From positions 1-61,465 of the forward strand of contig CAMDNO010000008.1 in NCBI GenBank assembly GCA_945902955.1: a stretch of 61,465 nucleotides of DNA, given 5' to 3'. A program made the position numbers and the translations under genes. The notes under the pieces were generated by a model. That model ran no database searches and was not told the DNA's origin. It saw only the letters and a list, made by a program, of their open reading frames with translations. Every line of letters begins with the position of its first letter. Position 1 is the stretch's first letter. Of this stretch, positions 10,070 to 18,447 are shown in pieces. The stretch comes from Porphyromonas cangingivalis. GTDB lineage: Bacteria; Bacteroidota; Bacteroidia; Bacteroidales; Paludibacteraceae.

Positions 10070-11299
10070 TTATTGATTTTCAGCTTTCAATTCGTTATAG
10101 TGCATTAAAATTTCATCGAAACAGCTTGTTAATGTGGGCTTTAATTCCTCCGAAATGCTATTCGAATCCAAGTATTTTTCGAAAACGTCCTTGGGTGTTA
10201 ATTCTTCTAAAGTCTCATTTTTCGAAGCTGTTAACGTTGAATTTACTTTTGCCCTTGTATCTTTTACCGAAAGCAATGTTACTGTTGACTTTTCGATGAA
10301 ACTTGTTAATTCGGTCGATAAGTCAGGTGCGTTATCGCCTTCGCTGAGGTTTACTTCGAGCCAACAATCGGTTTTTACCAAAACTAAATTACTTACTTGT
10401 TGTCGTATTGAAATGGCAGAGCCCGAAATACGAGTAAGTTTTTTGAAACAAGGCACTTCCAGTTGAGAAATATTTCGTTCGCCATTTTCAAATTCTACTA
10501 ACACCACTTTTTTTGTTTGAGCTGCTTCGTTAAATCCCATTGGTATGGGCGAGCCCGAATAACGTTTATGGTCTTCGTCACCTACTTTTTGCGCTATGTG
10601 GATATGTCCAAGCGCCACATAGTCGAATAAATTCGAGAATCGTTTACCATCAATATGTGCCAAAGTTCCCACATACAATTCCCGCACTCCATCGCCATTA
10701 TTGCTGCGGTCGGCAGTTGTAAAAAGGTGTCCCATTGCTACAATAGGCATTTTTTTGTCAAATTCCAGCAAGCGTTTTTGGGCTAAATTGGCCACTTCTT
10801 CGTAATGTGCCGATATGCCATCTACCAATTGAGCCACTTTTTCGTCCATACTTTCGTACGGTTTCACCGAACGAACATCCCTATCACGCAAAAACGGAAC
10901 AGCGCACACAATAGCTTGTGCCTGCTTATTTTTATCGTATAGCGTAATTACCTCCTCTTCTTTGTTTTCGCACATTTCGCCCACCACATGTATGTTCAAG
11001 CCTTTGAGTAGCAACTTGGGGGCATTGAGTAGTGTTGCCGAATCGTGATTGCCACCGATGAGCACAATATTCTGGCAGCAAGTTTTCGATGCACGATGCA
11101 GAAAATCGAAATACATTTGCAGCGTCGAAGCCGATGGAGTGGTGGTATCGAACACATCACCAGCCACCAAAAGGGTGTCGACGTTTTGTTCGTCGATCGT
11201 TTCGATAAGCCAATTCAGAAAAGCTTCGAATTCGTCGGTTCGTTTTTGGTTGTAAAGCTGCCGCCCTAAATGCCAGTCGGAAGTGTGGAGGATTTTCAT
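10070..11299 (-). CDS. sbcD: Exonuclease subunit SbcD (Mre11-like nuclease)
   Basis: This metallophosphoesterase subunit of SbcCD cuts DNA hairpins and duplex ends together with SbcC. The canonical two-metal motifs are present: TSDWHLGR at the N-terminus, VAGDVFDT, GGNHDS and LGHIH. I choose the ATG at 11299 (MKILHTSDWHLG), because family members begin with exactly this segment. An in-frame start 24 bp upstream would add eight residues and sit almost on the promoter element. This gives 409 aa. It is the first gene of the sbcD-sbcC operon; a TACTTTTG box on the minus strand lies 22 bp upstream of the start. Confidence 0.94.
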   Translation of the reverse strand: MKILHTSDWHLGRQLYNQKRTDEFEAFLNWLIETIDEQNVDTLLVAGDVFDTTTPSASTLQMYFDFLHRASKTCCQNIVLIGGNHDSATLLNAPKLLLKGLNIHVVGEMCENKEEEVITLYDKNKQAQAIVCAVPFLRDRDVRSVKPYESMDEKVAQLVDGISAHYEEVANLAQKRLLEFDKKMPIVAMGHLFTTADRSNNGDGVRELYVGTLAHIDGKRFSNLFDYVALGHIHIAQKVGDEDHKRYSGSPIPMGFNEAAQTKKVVLVEFENGERNISQLEVPCFKKLTRISGSAISIRQQVSNLVLVKTDCWLEVNLSEGDNAPDLSTELTSFIEKSTVTLLSVKDTRAKVNSTLTASKNETLEELTPKDVFEKYLDSNSISEELKPTLTSCFDEILMHYNELKAENQ

Positions 11300-11320
11300 A
11301 AAATAAATTATTATTTCATG

Positions 11321-11328
11321 CAAAAGTA
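11321..11328 (-). promoter_or_regulatory. Bacteroidota -7 box for sbcDC
   Basis: Minus-strand TACTTTTG matches TAnnTTTG and lies 22 bp upstream of the chosen sbcD ATG. No clear -33 TTTG partner is visible. Confidence 0.5.
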
Positions 11329-11426
11329 GTGATTTTAGTCCATTTTATTTGAAATATTTTTTCATTTTACAGCCAATTAAACATTTGTATAACCAATCTG
11401 TTTAATAGAATAAAATATTCATTTTT

Positions 11427-11858
11427 ATGCTCATTCATTATCTTTTAGTAGCCATTCAGTTTGCAGGTATCGCTTTTTTCGTACTTACTGGCAATAGTTA
11501 TCCGCAAAATGGGATTGTGTTGGTGCTCGAAATTGTGTCTGTAGTTGTTGGCTTGTGGGCAATTCTTGCCATGAAGTTGCACACGGTTACCGTTTTACCT
11601 TCGGTAAAAAAAGGCGGACAATTGTGTACTTCGGGGCCTTATCGCGTTATTCGGCATCCTATGTATACGGCCGTTTTGTTGTTGCTTTTAGCATTTTTGC
11701 TCAATAATTATTCGCATACAGGATTGGTTGTTTTCGTTGTTGTTTTGGTCGATTTAATTGTAAAAATGAATGTTGAAGAAAAAATTTTGATAGCGCATTA
11801 TACCAACTATAAAGATTATATGATTGGTACAAAACGAATTGTTCCCTTTTTATACTAA
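11427..11858 (+). CDS. Isoprenylcysteine carboxyl methyltransferase (ICMT)-like membrane protein
   Basis: This small integral-membrane methyltransferase-like protein has 143 aa and about four hydrophobic segments. The family signature is clear: GPYRVIRHPMYTA (residues 70-82) forms the SAM-binding half, and EEKILIAHYTNYKDYM (from E117) supplies the conserved Glu pair and tyrosines. Bacterial members of this PEMT/ICMT group have uncertain substrates, since bacteria lack prenylated CaaX proteins. It is followed after 7 bp by a small Cys-rich membrane protein and then a copper-type TonB receptor, so a role in metal handling or envelope modification is an inference from context. Confidence 0.8.
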   Translation: MLIHYLLVAIQFAGIAFFVLTGNSYPQNGIVLVLEIVSVVVGLWAILAMKLHTVTVLPSVKKGGQLCTSGPYRVIRHPMYTAVLLLLLAFLLNNYSHTGLVVFVVVLVDLIVKMNVEEKILIAHYTNYKDYMIGTKRIVPFLY

Positions 11859-11865
11859 TTTTAAA

Positions 11866-12255
11866 ATGAAAATTTTGAAAAGGTTTTTGATTATACAATT
11901 TGTTTTTTTGCTCTTTTTGCAACCAATAAGCAAAATGTATATCATTGTGTCGTTTTATATTCAACGTGATTATATTGCCGAAAATCTTTGTGAAATGAAA
12001 GAGGTTGAGGGAAACTGTTGTCGTGGTAAATGTCAGTTAAAGAGGGATTTATCGTTGACAGCAGCACCCATTGAATATCCTGTATTACCCAAATCTACTA
12101 TAGAAATTCTTTTTAATACATACACTGCATTCTTTGTTTTAAAAGCTCCTTATGAAATAAAAAATAGTCTTTGTCCTGCATTCTATCAAAAAATATTTAT
12201 TCCCAAAGTTTATCTTACCGGAGTTTTTCAACCACCTCAATCGTTGTTGTTTTGA
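11866..12255 (+). CDS. Small Cys-rich membrane-anchored protein upstream of a TonB receptor
   Basis: I do not recognise a named family. The ATG at 11866 gives 129 aa and avoids overlap with the methyltransferase. Residues 5-20 are a hydrophobic signal or anchor. A cluster of cysteines follows: C42, then CCRGKC at 51-56, with one more at C103. The C-terminal half is hydrophobic and Pro-rich (IFIPKVYLTGVFQPPQS). The pattern of one Cys, about eight residues, then C(C)xGKC looks like a soft-metal ligand set. Its place directly before an OprC-like TonB receptor supports copper binding or delivery, which is inference only. Confidence 0.65.
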   Translation: MKILKRFLIIQFVFLLFLQPISKMYIIVSFYIQRDYIAENLCEMKEVEGNCCRGKCQLKRDLSLTAAPIEYPVLPKSTIEILFNTYTAFFVLKAPYEIKNSLCPAFYQKIFIPKVYLTGVFQPPQSLLF

Positions 12256-12328
12256 TTTAGTTGATTTTATTTTTCAAACCGCTATAAGCTGGTTTTGAAT
12301 CCTTGTGTTTAATCAAAATAATACCATT

Positions 12329-14425
12329 ATGTATTCAAAAAAAATATTTTTTGCAGCAATAATATTGCTGTGTTGGATAACTGTGTTTTCGCAAAATAAC
12401 GCTGATACAGTTAAGGTTATTAATTTACAGGAGGTGATTGTAAAAGGAGATGTTCGTACCGACCCTACATTAACCATTGTAAAACAGGATTTTAGTTCGA
12501 AAGCAACACAACCCAAAAACTCGGGCGAATTGTTTTCGGACATCATCGGATTTTCGTTAATAAAACGGGGCAATTATGCTGTGGACCCTACTTTTAGAGC
12601 TTCGCAATACGAGCAGTTGAACATACAGTTTGATGGCGGAACGAAAGCCATGCACGCTTGCCCCAATCGCATGGATCCAATTACCACTTTGGTAAACCCC
12701 GAGGAGGTTACAAAAATTGAAATTATTAAAGGACCGTTTTCAGTTAGATATGGACCTGTTTTTAGCGCTGTTGTAAACATGGTTACGAATGAAAAATCGA
12801 CAAATGCAAAACTTTTAGCTGGTTCAGTTTCGAGCGGATACGAAAGTAATGGTAACTCGATGGTGAATAATGTGAGCCTCAAAAGCAAGCTCAAAATAGT
12901 TGATTTAGCGGCAAATTACAGTCATAAAGTATACGGAAATTATGCCGCTGGAAATGGTGCTGAAATACCTTCGTCGTTCAAAAATGATGCTTATAGTTTC
13001 AAAGCTGGAGTGAATTTGTCCGAAAATCAACGCATTCAAGCTGGATTTCGACAAAGTTATGGACGAGATATTGTGCATGCTGGTTTGCCAATGGATACGA
13101 AGTTAGACAACAGTACGATAGCTGATGTGGATTTCAATTTGTTGTTAAATAACAGGAACCTGAAGTCGCTCACTGCCAAGGTTTACTACTCATTTGTAGA
13201 TCATGTTATGAATAATTTTTCGCGCAGCTCCTTTGCCACATCATCGGCCGAAGCGCTTGTGAATGCAACATCTACCGGCGCAAAAGTGGAAGCGAGTTGG
13301 GATTTTGGAAGCAAAACTAAATTATTTACGGGTGCCGATTATTCGGGCTTATCGCGCATGGGCGATAGAACTCGTATAGTGAAAAAAAATATGGCCGGAG
13401 TGGTTTTGGCAACGCCACTGACGTATACAGATAAGATTTGGCAAAACTCATCCCTCTATCAAAGCGGCGTTTTTGCCGAAGGAAAATATTTTATTTCGCC
13501 AAATGATATTTTAAATTACGGCATCAGAGCCGATTTTGTAACGGCAAATGCGACTGATTTGGATCCCAAATTTGCTGCGCTCTACACTGGACTTGGTAAG
13601 CAAAATAACGTAAATATAAGTGCTACAATTGCCTTAAATCATAAATTTAATGAGAATTTATTGCTCGAAGCAGCTTTTGGACGTGGTGTTCGGTCGGCAA
13701 ATATCGAAGAACGGTATATCGCATATTTCAATATAGGACGCGATGCTTATGAATATATTGGAAATCCATATTTGAAGCCCGAAGTTAATAATCAGATTGA
13801 AATTAACATCAAAGGAACAAATAAGTTGTATGGTTTTTTTAATAAAGTGGATTACGGGCTATCGGTTTACGATTCGTTTTTGCAGAATTATATTATGGGA
13901 GTTGTAGTTGACACGCTTACCCGCAAGTACAACCCAACGGTTGAGCCTATCCATCCCAAAGTTTTCAAAAATATTGACAGAGCTTTTAAGGCTGGTTTCG
14001 AAGCTTATACAAAATTGCAATTTGTCAATAACTTCAACTTTTTGGCAGATGTAAGCTATGTGTTTACCGAAAACACCCAATTAAAAGAAAGTTTGCCGCT
14101 TACACCACCGCTTTTGTCTCATTTAAAATTGGAATATGAGCGTAAATTGTTTTGGGTAAATTTGCGTTTAACGCTTTCGGGGGAACAAAATAGAATCTCG
14201 TCGGTTTACAACGAAATAGCAACTCCAGCTTACCAACTGCTTGATTTTGAATGTGGTATTATACCTTTTGAAAATTTTAAAATCGGAATGGCAGGTTTAA
14301 ATTTATTCAATAAGTATTATGTAAATCATCTAACATTTGCATTTAACAACATCGATGGATTTGGACGTGTACCCATCCCCGAACCGGGCAGAAACCTAAC
14401 TGTTTTTGCAAGTTATAGTTTTTGA
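12329..14425 (+). CDS. TonB-dependent outer-membrane receptor, OprC/NosA copper type
   Basis: Start chosen at ATG 12329, where a signal peptide begins (MYSKKIFFAAIILLC, cleavage near VFSQN). This gives 698 aa: plug domain (LQEVIVKGDV) and a 22-strand-type beta barrel ending in a terminal aromatic (FASYSF). The plug contains C111-PNRM-115, the CxxxM motif that holds Cu(I) in Pseudomonas OprC. A His/Met segment VHAGLPM (H250, M255) lies in an early barrel loop. There is no CarboxypepD_reg domain and no SusD partner, so it is not a glycan receptor. Energised uptake of copper or a copper complex is likely. It is separated from the Cys-rich gene by only about 70 bp. Confidence 0.8.
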   Translation: MYSKKIFFAAIILLCWITVFSQNNADTVKVINLQEVIVKGDVRTDPTLTIVKQDFSSKATQPKNSGELFSDIIGFSLIKRGNYAVDPTFRASQYEQLNIQFDGGTKAMHACPNRMDPITTLVNPEEVTKIEIIKGPFSVRYGPVFSAVVNMVTNEKSTNAKLLAGSVSSGYESNGNSMVNNVSLKSKLKIVDLAANYSHKVYGNYAAGNGAEIPSSFKNDAYSFKAGVNLSENQRIQAGFRQSYGRDIVHAGLPMDTKLDNSTIADVDFNLLLNNRNLKSLTAKVYYSFVDHVMNNFSRSSFATSSAEALVNATSTGAKVEASWDFGSKTKLFTGADYSGLSRMGDRTRIVKKNMAGVVLATPLTYTDKIWQNSSLYQSGVFAEGKYFISPNDILNYGIRADFVTANATDLDPKFAALYTGLGKQNNVNISATIALNHKFNENLLLEAAFGRGVRSANIEERYIAYFNIGRDAYEYIGNPYLKPEVNNQIEINIKGTNKLYGFFNKVDYGLSVYDSFLQNYIMGVVVDTLTRKYNPTVEPIHPKVFKNIDRAFKAGFEAYTKLQFVNNFNFLADVSYVFTENTQLKESLPLTPPLLSHLKLEYERKLFWVNLRLTLSGEQNRISSVYNEIATPAYQLLDFECGIIPFENFKIGMAGLNLFNKYYVNHLTFAFNNIDGFGRVPIPEPGRNLTVFASYSF

Positions 14426-14430
14426 TTGTG

Positions 14431-14476
14431 AAAAAAAGAGATAGTGAATTATTGAAAACGCACTATCTCTTTTTTC
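14431..14476. terminator. Bidirectional terminator
   Basis: AAAAAAGAGATAGTG (14432-14446) pairs perfectly with CACTATCTCTTTTTT (14461-14475). The A-run on one side and T-run on the other serve the convergent TonB receptor and quinone reductase genes. Confidence 0.9.
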
Positions 14477-14477
14477 T

Positions 14478-15044
14478 CTACAAACTCAAAATTCGTTGAT
14501 ACAAAATATTTGCATGTACTTCCGCTTTTTGCACCAGATTGTTTTTATCAATATCAATTCCTGGTATATTGACCATTGCAAAACTCACTAAAGGCGTTTC
14601 CCAATCTGTTCCAATCAAATTTGATGTTTGCTTGAGCGGTGCTAAAAGTGCTTCTATCTCGTAATTATTGCGTCCACCAAGCGTGTATGCTTCTTGCGGG
14701 CCACCGGTGCTAAACGATAAAAGTAACTTTTTTCCTTTCAGTTTATCTCCTGTTCGGCCGTACGCAAAGCCATATTGTAGCACTTCGTCAATCCACGTTT
14801 TTAATATGCCCGGCACGCTATACCAATAAAATGGAAATTGCAAAACAATTGTTTCAGCCCAAAGCAATGCTTCTTGTTCGGCTACTATGTCTATTTTGAA
14901 ATTGGGATAAAGCGCTGGCAAGTTGCGAATTATTAATTCATTATTTTCGAATTCTTTCGTTGTCGAAAGAAAATCGACAATGGTTCGAGTAGTTGTCGAT
15001 TGAGCAAAATAAGGGTGTCCTACTATTATTAAAGTCTTTTTCAT
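14478..15044 (-). CDS. Flavodoxin-like NAD(P)H quinone reductase
   Basis: This cytosolic FMN or FAD oxidoreductase belongs to the NQO1/MdaB/KefF superfamily, which reduces quinones by two electrons. The ATG at 15044 (MKKTLIIVGHPYFAQS) gives 188 aa; an upstream TTG would add four residues. The flavin phosphate-binding segment is GHPYFAQSTTTR. The family substrate/flavin loop LQFPFYWYSVPGILKTWIDEVL is near residue 70-91, and LSFSTGGPQEAY follows. It is divergent from an AraC-HTH/hybrid kinase operon, which could control it. The exact substrate is not known. Confidence 0.85.
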   Translation of the reverse strand: MKKTLIIVGHPYFAQSTTTRTIVDFLSTTKEFENNELIIRNLPALYPNFKIDIVAEQEALLWAETIVLQFPFYWYSVPGILKTWIDEVLQYGFAYGRTGDKLKGKKLLLSFSTGGPQEAYTLGGRNNYEIEALLAPLKQTSNLIGTDWETPLVSFAMVNIPGIDIDKNNLVQKAEVHANILYQRILSL

Positions 15045-15068
15045 TTTTACTTTCAAATTTAATTTTTA

Positions 15069-15076
15069 CAAAGATA
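15069..15076 (-). promoter_or_regulatory. -7 box for the quinone reductase gene
   Basis: Minus-strand TATCTTTG matches TAnnTTTG and is 24 bp upstream of the start codon. On the other strand a near-match TATCTTTA at 15122-15129 may drive the divergent AraC-type gene. Confidence 0.5.
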
Positions 15077-15179
15077 AAGTTATTCTTGTAAATGACATAT
15101 CAACATATCCAATTTAATAGTCTATCTTTACAGCATTGTTGTATTACAAAATGTTATACAAATAAAATAAAATTAAAAA

Positions 15180-15204
15180 ACTACCCCATTTTCTCGGACA
15201 CATC
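15180..15204. other. Possible relic of an IS3-family terminus
   Basis: An isolated CTACCCCATTTTCTCGGACA, out of character with the AT-rich spacer, follows the CTG-CCCC-(A/T run)-GGACA layout typical of IS3-family terminal repeats. No transposase or second end is nearby. Weak call. Confidence 0.25.
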
Positions 15205-15349
15205 CCCATCTGACTTTTGATTTTAGCATTTCGAAATGACGAACATGAAGTTACAGGCTCATCCAAATTTCCTTCACATACTTTTTTCCCAACATTCAAT
15301 TTTTCTTTTTTCCAATTTTCCAACTTCCTATTTTCAAGCAAATTTTTTT

Positions 15350-15916
15350 ATGAAAATATATATCAAATATATGGTTAGCCTTCGTTGCAAAATGGTGGTG
15401 AAACAAGAGCTTACTAAGCTCGGATTACACTTTATTGTGGTGGATCTGGGCGAAATTGAAATAATGGAAGATATAACCGATGTTCAACGCGAAGAACTCA
15501 AATTGGCTTTGCTGGATTCGGGACTTGAATTGATGGACGATAAACGGGCGGTTTTAATCGAACGTATCATAAACGTTATTGTCGAAATGGTGCATTATTC
15601 GGACGAATTACCAAAAATAAATTATTCCGATTTTATTAGTGAAAAATTAAATTACGATTATACCTATCTTTCCAATCTCTTTTCGGAAGTGAAAGGCACT
15701 ACAATTCAGCAATTTATCATTAATCATAAAATTGAACGTGTAAAGGAATTGCTTTTATATGGCGAAATGAATCTTACCGAAATTTCGTACAAAATGCAAT
15801 ACAGCTCGGTGGCGCATTTATCAAATCAATTTAAAAAAATTACAGGACTTTCGCCTTCCGAATTCAAAAATTTAAAGGATAAACATCGTAGTCCAATTGA
15901 AAAAATTGGAAATTAA
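15350..15916 (+). CDS. AraC-family DNA-binding protein without sensor domain
   Basis: The start at 15350 (MKIYIKYMVSLRC) gives 188 aa. Upstream in-frame codons encode low-complexity sequence from repeats and are rejected. Residues 1-75 form a short N-terminal domain (KMVVKQELTKLGLH, VDLGEIEIMEDI), too small for the usual AraC cupin. The C-terminal 100 residues are a double helix-turn-helix: DYTYLSNLFSEVKGTTIQQF for the first and LTEISYKMQYSSVAHLSNQF for the second, with the conserved KxxGxSPSEF ending. The gene ends 3 bp before the hybrid kinase, so they are cotranscribed. It is probably a signal-output regulator, its input coming from the kinase or an unknown ligand. Confidence 0.85.
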   Translation: MKIYIKYMVSLRCKMVVKQELTKLGLHFIVVDLGEIEIMEDITDVQREELKLALLDSGLELMDDKRAVLIERIINVIVEMVHYSDELPKINYSDFISEKLNYDYTYLSNLFSEVKGTTIQQFIINHKIERVKELLLYGEMNLTEISYKMQYSSVAHLSNQFKKITGLSPSEFKNLKDKHRSPIEKIGN

Positions 15917-15919
15917 TTT

Positions 15920-17926
15920 ATGGAAAAACAAGCATCCGGATACGCTCGAAGTCTGATTGAAGCCAGCCTCGATCCCTTGGTAACGATAAGTGCCGAGGGT
16001 AAAATTATGGACATGAATCAGGCTACGGCTAATATTACCGGTCTCACACGAGAACAAATTACCGACAGTGATTTTTTTGATTACTTTACCGAACCACAAA
16101 AGGCACGTGAAGTGTACAAGGAAGTATTTGCAAAGGGTTCTGTTGCAGATTCGCCTCTTACGCTATGCCATAAAAATGGTAAACTTACCGATGTGCTTTT
16201 CAACGGCTCGATATATAAAGACGATGATGATAAAGTGCTTGGTGTGGTGATAGTTGCACGGGATGTAACTGACCAAAAACGTATTGCTACCGAACTCAAT
16301 GATGCCAAAGAACTTGCCGAAGAGGCTAATGCTTTAGCGCAAGAGGCTCGCCGAATTGCACAAATTGCTACACGAAAAGCCGAAGATGCAGTAAAAGCTA
16401 AACAACAGTTTTTGTCGAATATGAGCCACGAAATTCGAACTCCAATGAATGCAATTATTGGTTTTACAAAGGTGCTACTCAAATCGGATTTGTCGGTAAA
16501 GCAATTGGAATACCTTTCGGCAATCAAACTGAGTGGAGATGCTTTAATTGTGCTAATTAACGACATCTTGGATTTGGCAAAAGTAGATGCAGGTAAAATG
16601 TCGTTCGAGCAAATTCCGTTCCGTTTGGAACTTTCTATTTTTGCTATGTTGCATTTGTTTGAAACAAAAATTCTTGAAAAAAATTTGAAATTAGAAATTG
16701 AATATGATAAAAATATTCCCAAAGTATTACTTGGCGACCCCGTACGCTTGCACCAAATTATTTTGAATTTGGTAAGTAACGCCCTTAAATTCACAAACAC
16801 CGGTAGCATTACCGTAACAGTGAAGTTAGTGAGTCAGGATGACGATAGTGCAAAAATATATTTTGCAGTAACCGATACGGGTATCGGAATTGATGCCAAA
16901 AAATTAGATAAGATATTCGAGAATTTTCAGCAAGCTACAAGCGGCACTTCGCGTATTTATGGTGGTACAGGGCTGGGATTGGCAATCGTTAAGCAACTCG
17001 TAGAGCCTCAAGGCGGGAAAGTGTCGGTGGAGAGCAAAATGAATATTGGATCAAAATTTAGTTTCGTATTGAGTTTCCCCAAAACAGATATTTGCGTTGA
17101 GGAAGACACTGAAACGACTATATTAGATGCGGAATTTAAAAAAATTAAAGTATTGGTTGCCGAAGACATTCCACTCAATCAGTTGCTGATGAAAACCATC
17201 TTGGACGATTTTGGCTTCGAACGCGAAATTGCCAAAAATGGAAAAGTAACCATCGAAAAATTACAAGCTGGAACCTACGATGTGGTGTTGATGGATTTGC
17301 AAATGCCCGAAATGAATGGCTTTGAAGCGACTGAATATATTCGCAACGTCCTCAAATTAGACATTCCAATTATTGCACTTACTGCCGATGTAACAACCGT
17401 TGATTTGGCAAAATGCAAAGCTGTGGGCATGAACGATTACATTGCTAAGCCCGTAGACGAACGTGTTTTATATAGCAAAATTCTGAATTTAGTAAAACAA
17501 AATACCACTGATAAGAACTTAGCCGAACTAAATGTTGGACACGAAGTAAAAGTAAAATGTACAAATTTAGACTATTTAAATAAACGTACGAAATCAAACC
17601 CGGTATTAATTATGGAAATGATTTCAATCTTTTTGGAACAAACGCCGCCGCTCATCAGCGCCATGAAACAAGGTATGAAAGAGAAGGATTGGGGAATGCT
17701 TTATGCTACGGTGCACAAAATGATTCCTTCATTTTCAATTATGGGCATAAATTCGGATTACGAAAATATAGCCAAAAAAGTGCAAGAGTTTGCCGGAAAC
17801 CAACAAAAATCGGATGGAGTGCTCGAAATGGTTTTGCAAATCGAAAGCGTATGCATGCAAGCTTGCGAAGAACTACGAGAAGAATATCTAATAATGGAGA
17901 ATGTGAGATGGCAGAACAAAGAATAA
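15920..17926 (+). CDS. Hybrid sensor histidine kinase (PAS-HisKA-HATPase-REC-Hpt)
   Basis: Cytoplasmic hybrid kinase of 668 aa with no transmembrane segment. A PAS domain covers about 8-120 and an Ala/Glu-rich coiled coil 121-163. The phosphoacceptor H170 lies in FLSNMSHEIRTPMNAIIGF. The HATPase has its N box at VSNALKF, DTGIGID and GTGLGLAI. A receiver domain follows with the phospho-Asp in VVLMDLQMPEMNGFEA and the Lys in IAKPVDE, and a C-terminal Hpt-like domain has TVHKMIPSF. It has the full set for an internal phosphorelay. It is cotranscribed with the AraC-type gene and followed by a lone receiver. The last codons and stop fall inside a 14-bp tandem repeat, so the C-terminus may vary between strains. 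Confidence 0.92.
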   Translation: MEKQASGYARSLIEASLDPLVTISAEGKIMDMNQATANITGLTREQITDSDFFDYFTEPQKAREVYKEVFAKGSVADSPLTLCHKNGKLTDVLFNGSIYKDDDDKVLGVVIVARDVTDQKRIATELNDAKELAEEANALAQEARRIAQIATRKAEDAVKAKQQFLSNMSHEIRTPMNAIIGFTKVLLKSDLSVKQLEYLSAIKLSGDALIVLINDILDLAKVDAGKMSFEQIPFRLELSIFAMLHLFETKILEKNLKLEIEYDKNIPKVLLGDPVRLHQIILNLVSNALKFTNTGSITVTVKLVSQDDDSAKIYFAVTDTGIGIDAKKLDKIFENFQQATSGTSRIYGGTGLGLAIVKQLVEPQGGKVSVESKMNIGSKFSFVLSFPKTDICVEEDTETTILDAEFKKIKVLVAEDIPLNQLLMKTILDDFGFEREIAKNGKVTIEKLQAGTYDVVLMDLQMPEMNGFEATEYIRNVLKLDIPIIALTADVTTVDLAKCKAVGMNDYIAKPVDERVLYSKILNLVKQNTTDKNLAELNVGHEVKVKCTNLDYLNKRTKSNPVLIMEMISIFLEQTPPLISAMKQGMKEKDWGMLYATVHKMIPSFSIMGINSDYENIAKKVQEFAGNQQKSDGVLEMVLQIESVCMQACEELREEYLIMENVRWQNKE

Positions 17927-17952
17927 AGAACAAAGAATAAAGAACAAAGAAG
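17913..17952. repeat. 14-bp tandem repeat overlapping a gene end
   Basis: AGAACAAAGAATAA occurs at 17913-17926 and 17927-17940, with a partial third unit to 17952. The first unit supplies the stop codon of the hybrid kinase. Each unit is itself two related heptamers. Confidence 0.9.
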
Positions 17953-17997
17953 TATGAAATTAGAAATTAATAAATTGGCAATTAATATTATTGTATT

Positions 17998-18426
17998 ATG
18001 AAAAATAAAATATTGATTTTTTTGGTGGATGACGATGCCGTTTTTCTGAAAATGCTCGAGATTCAATTTTTAGAAAGTGGCGATTTTGATATCAAAACAT
18101 ATCCAACCGGCGAAATGTGTGTCGAAAATTTGGCACATAAACCAGATATAATTATTCTGGATTATCTACTCGATGGTGTGGAGCGAGATGTGATGAATGG
18201 GATAGAAACATTAGACAAAATAAAAGCTTACGATAAAGAAATTGAAGTTGTCATACTTTCACAACAGGACAAAATTGATGTTGCTGTAAATTGTATGCAT
18301 CATGCTGCTTTTGATTATGTGGTAAAAAGCGAAACCGCATTTCTGCGGCTTCAAAAGATAATTACCAGCATTTGCGAAAGCAAAAAACTTCACAAACAAT
18401 TAAGTTGGTATATGGATCGAATGTAA
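17998..18426 (+). CDS. Single-domain response regulator
   Basis: A stand-alone receiver protein of 142 aa with no output domain. The acidic pocket D11/D12, phosphoacceptor D55 in IIILDYLLDG and conserved K110 in DYVVKSE are present, so it should be phosphorylatable. The segment after D55 is somewhat long (DGVERDVMNGIE) compared with CheY. It sits 71 bp downstream of the hybrid kinase in the same direction. It could relay phosphate from the kinase Hpt domain to an unlinked partner, or act as a phosphate sink. The partner is unknown. Confidence 0.87.
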   Translation: MKNKILIFLVDDDAVFLKMLEIQFLESGDFDIKTYPTGEMCVENLAHKPDIIILDYLLDGVERDVMNGIETLDKIKAYDKEIEVVILSQQDKIDVAVNCMHHAAFDYVVKSETAFLRLQKIITSICESKKLHKQLSWYMDRM

Positions 18427-18447
18427 GTAGTAGGTAATTAATTTTTT

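Noticed and set aside
11300..11323. Eight-residue N-terminal extension of SbcD
   Set aside because: The extended start overlaps the -7 promoter box, and family members begin at MKILHTSDWHLG.
15144..15341. A minus-strand 65-codon ORF between the quinone reductase and AraC genes
   Set aside because: It is read from the possible IS-end remnant and repeat-like spacer, with no domain, promoter or plausible start context.
15236..15349. Long N-terminal extension of the AraC-type protein
   Set aside because: The extra 38 residues are low-complexity Phe/Ser/Asn sequence read from AT-rich repeat-like spacer; the conserved start is at 15350.
16081..16809. A 242-codon open frame antisense to the hybrid kinase
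   Set aside because: It lies fully inside a gene with clear kinase motifs, shows Ser-rich shadow composition and has no start context or promoter.
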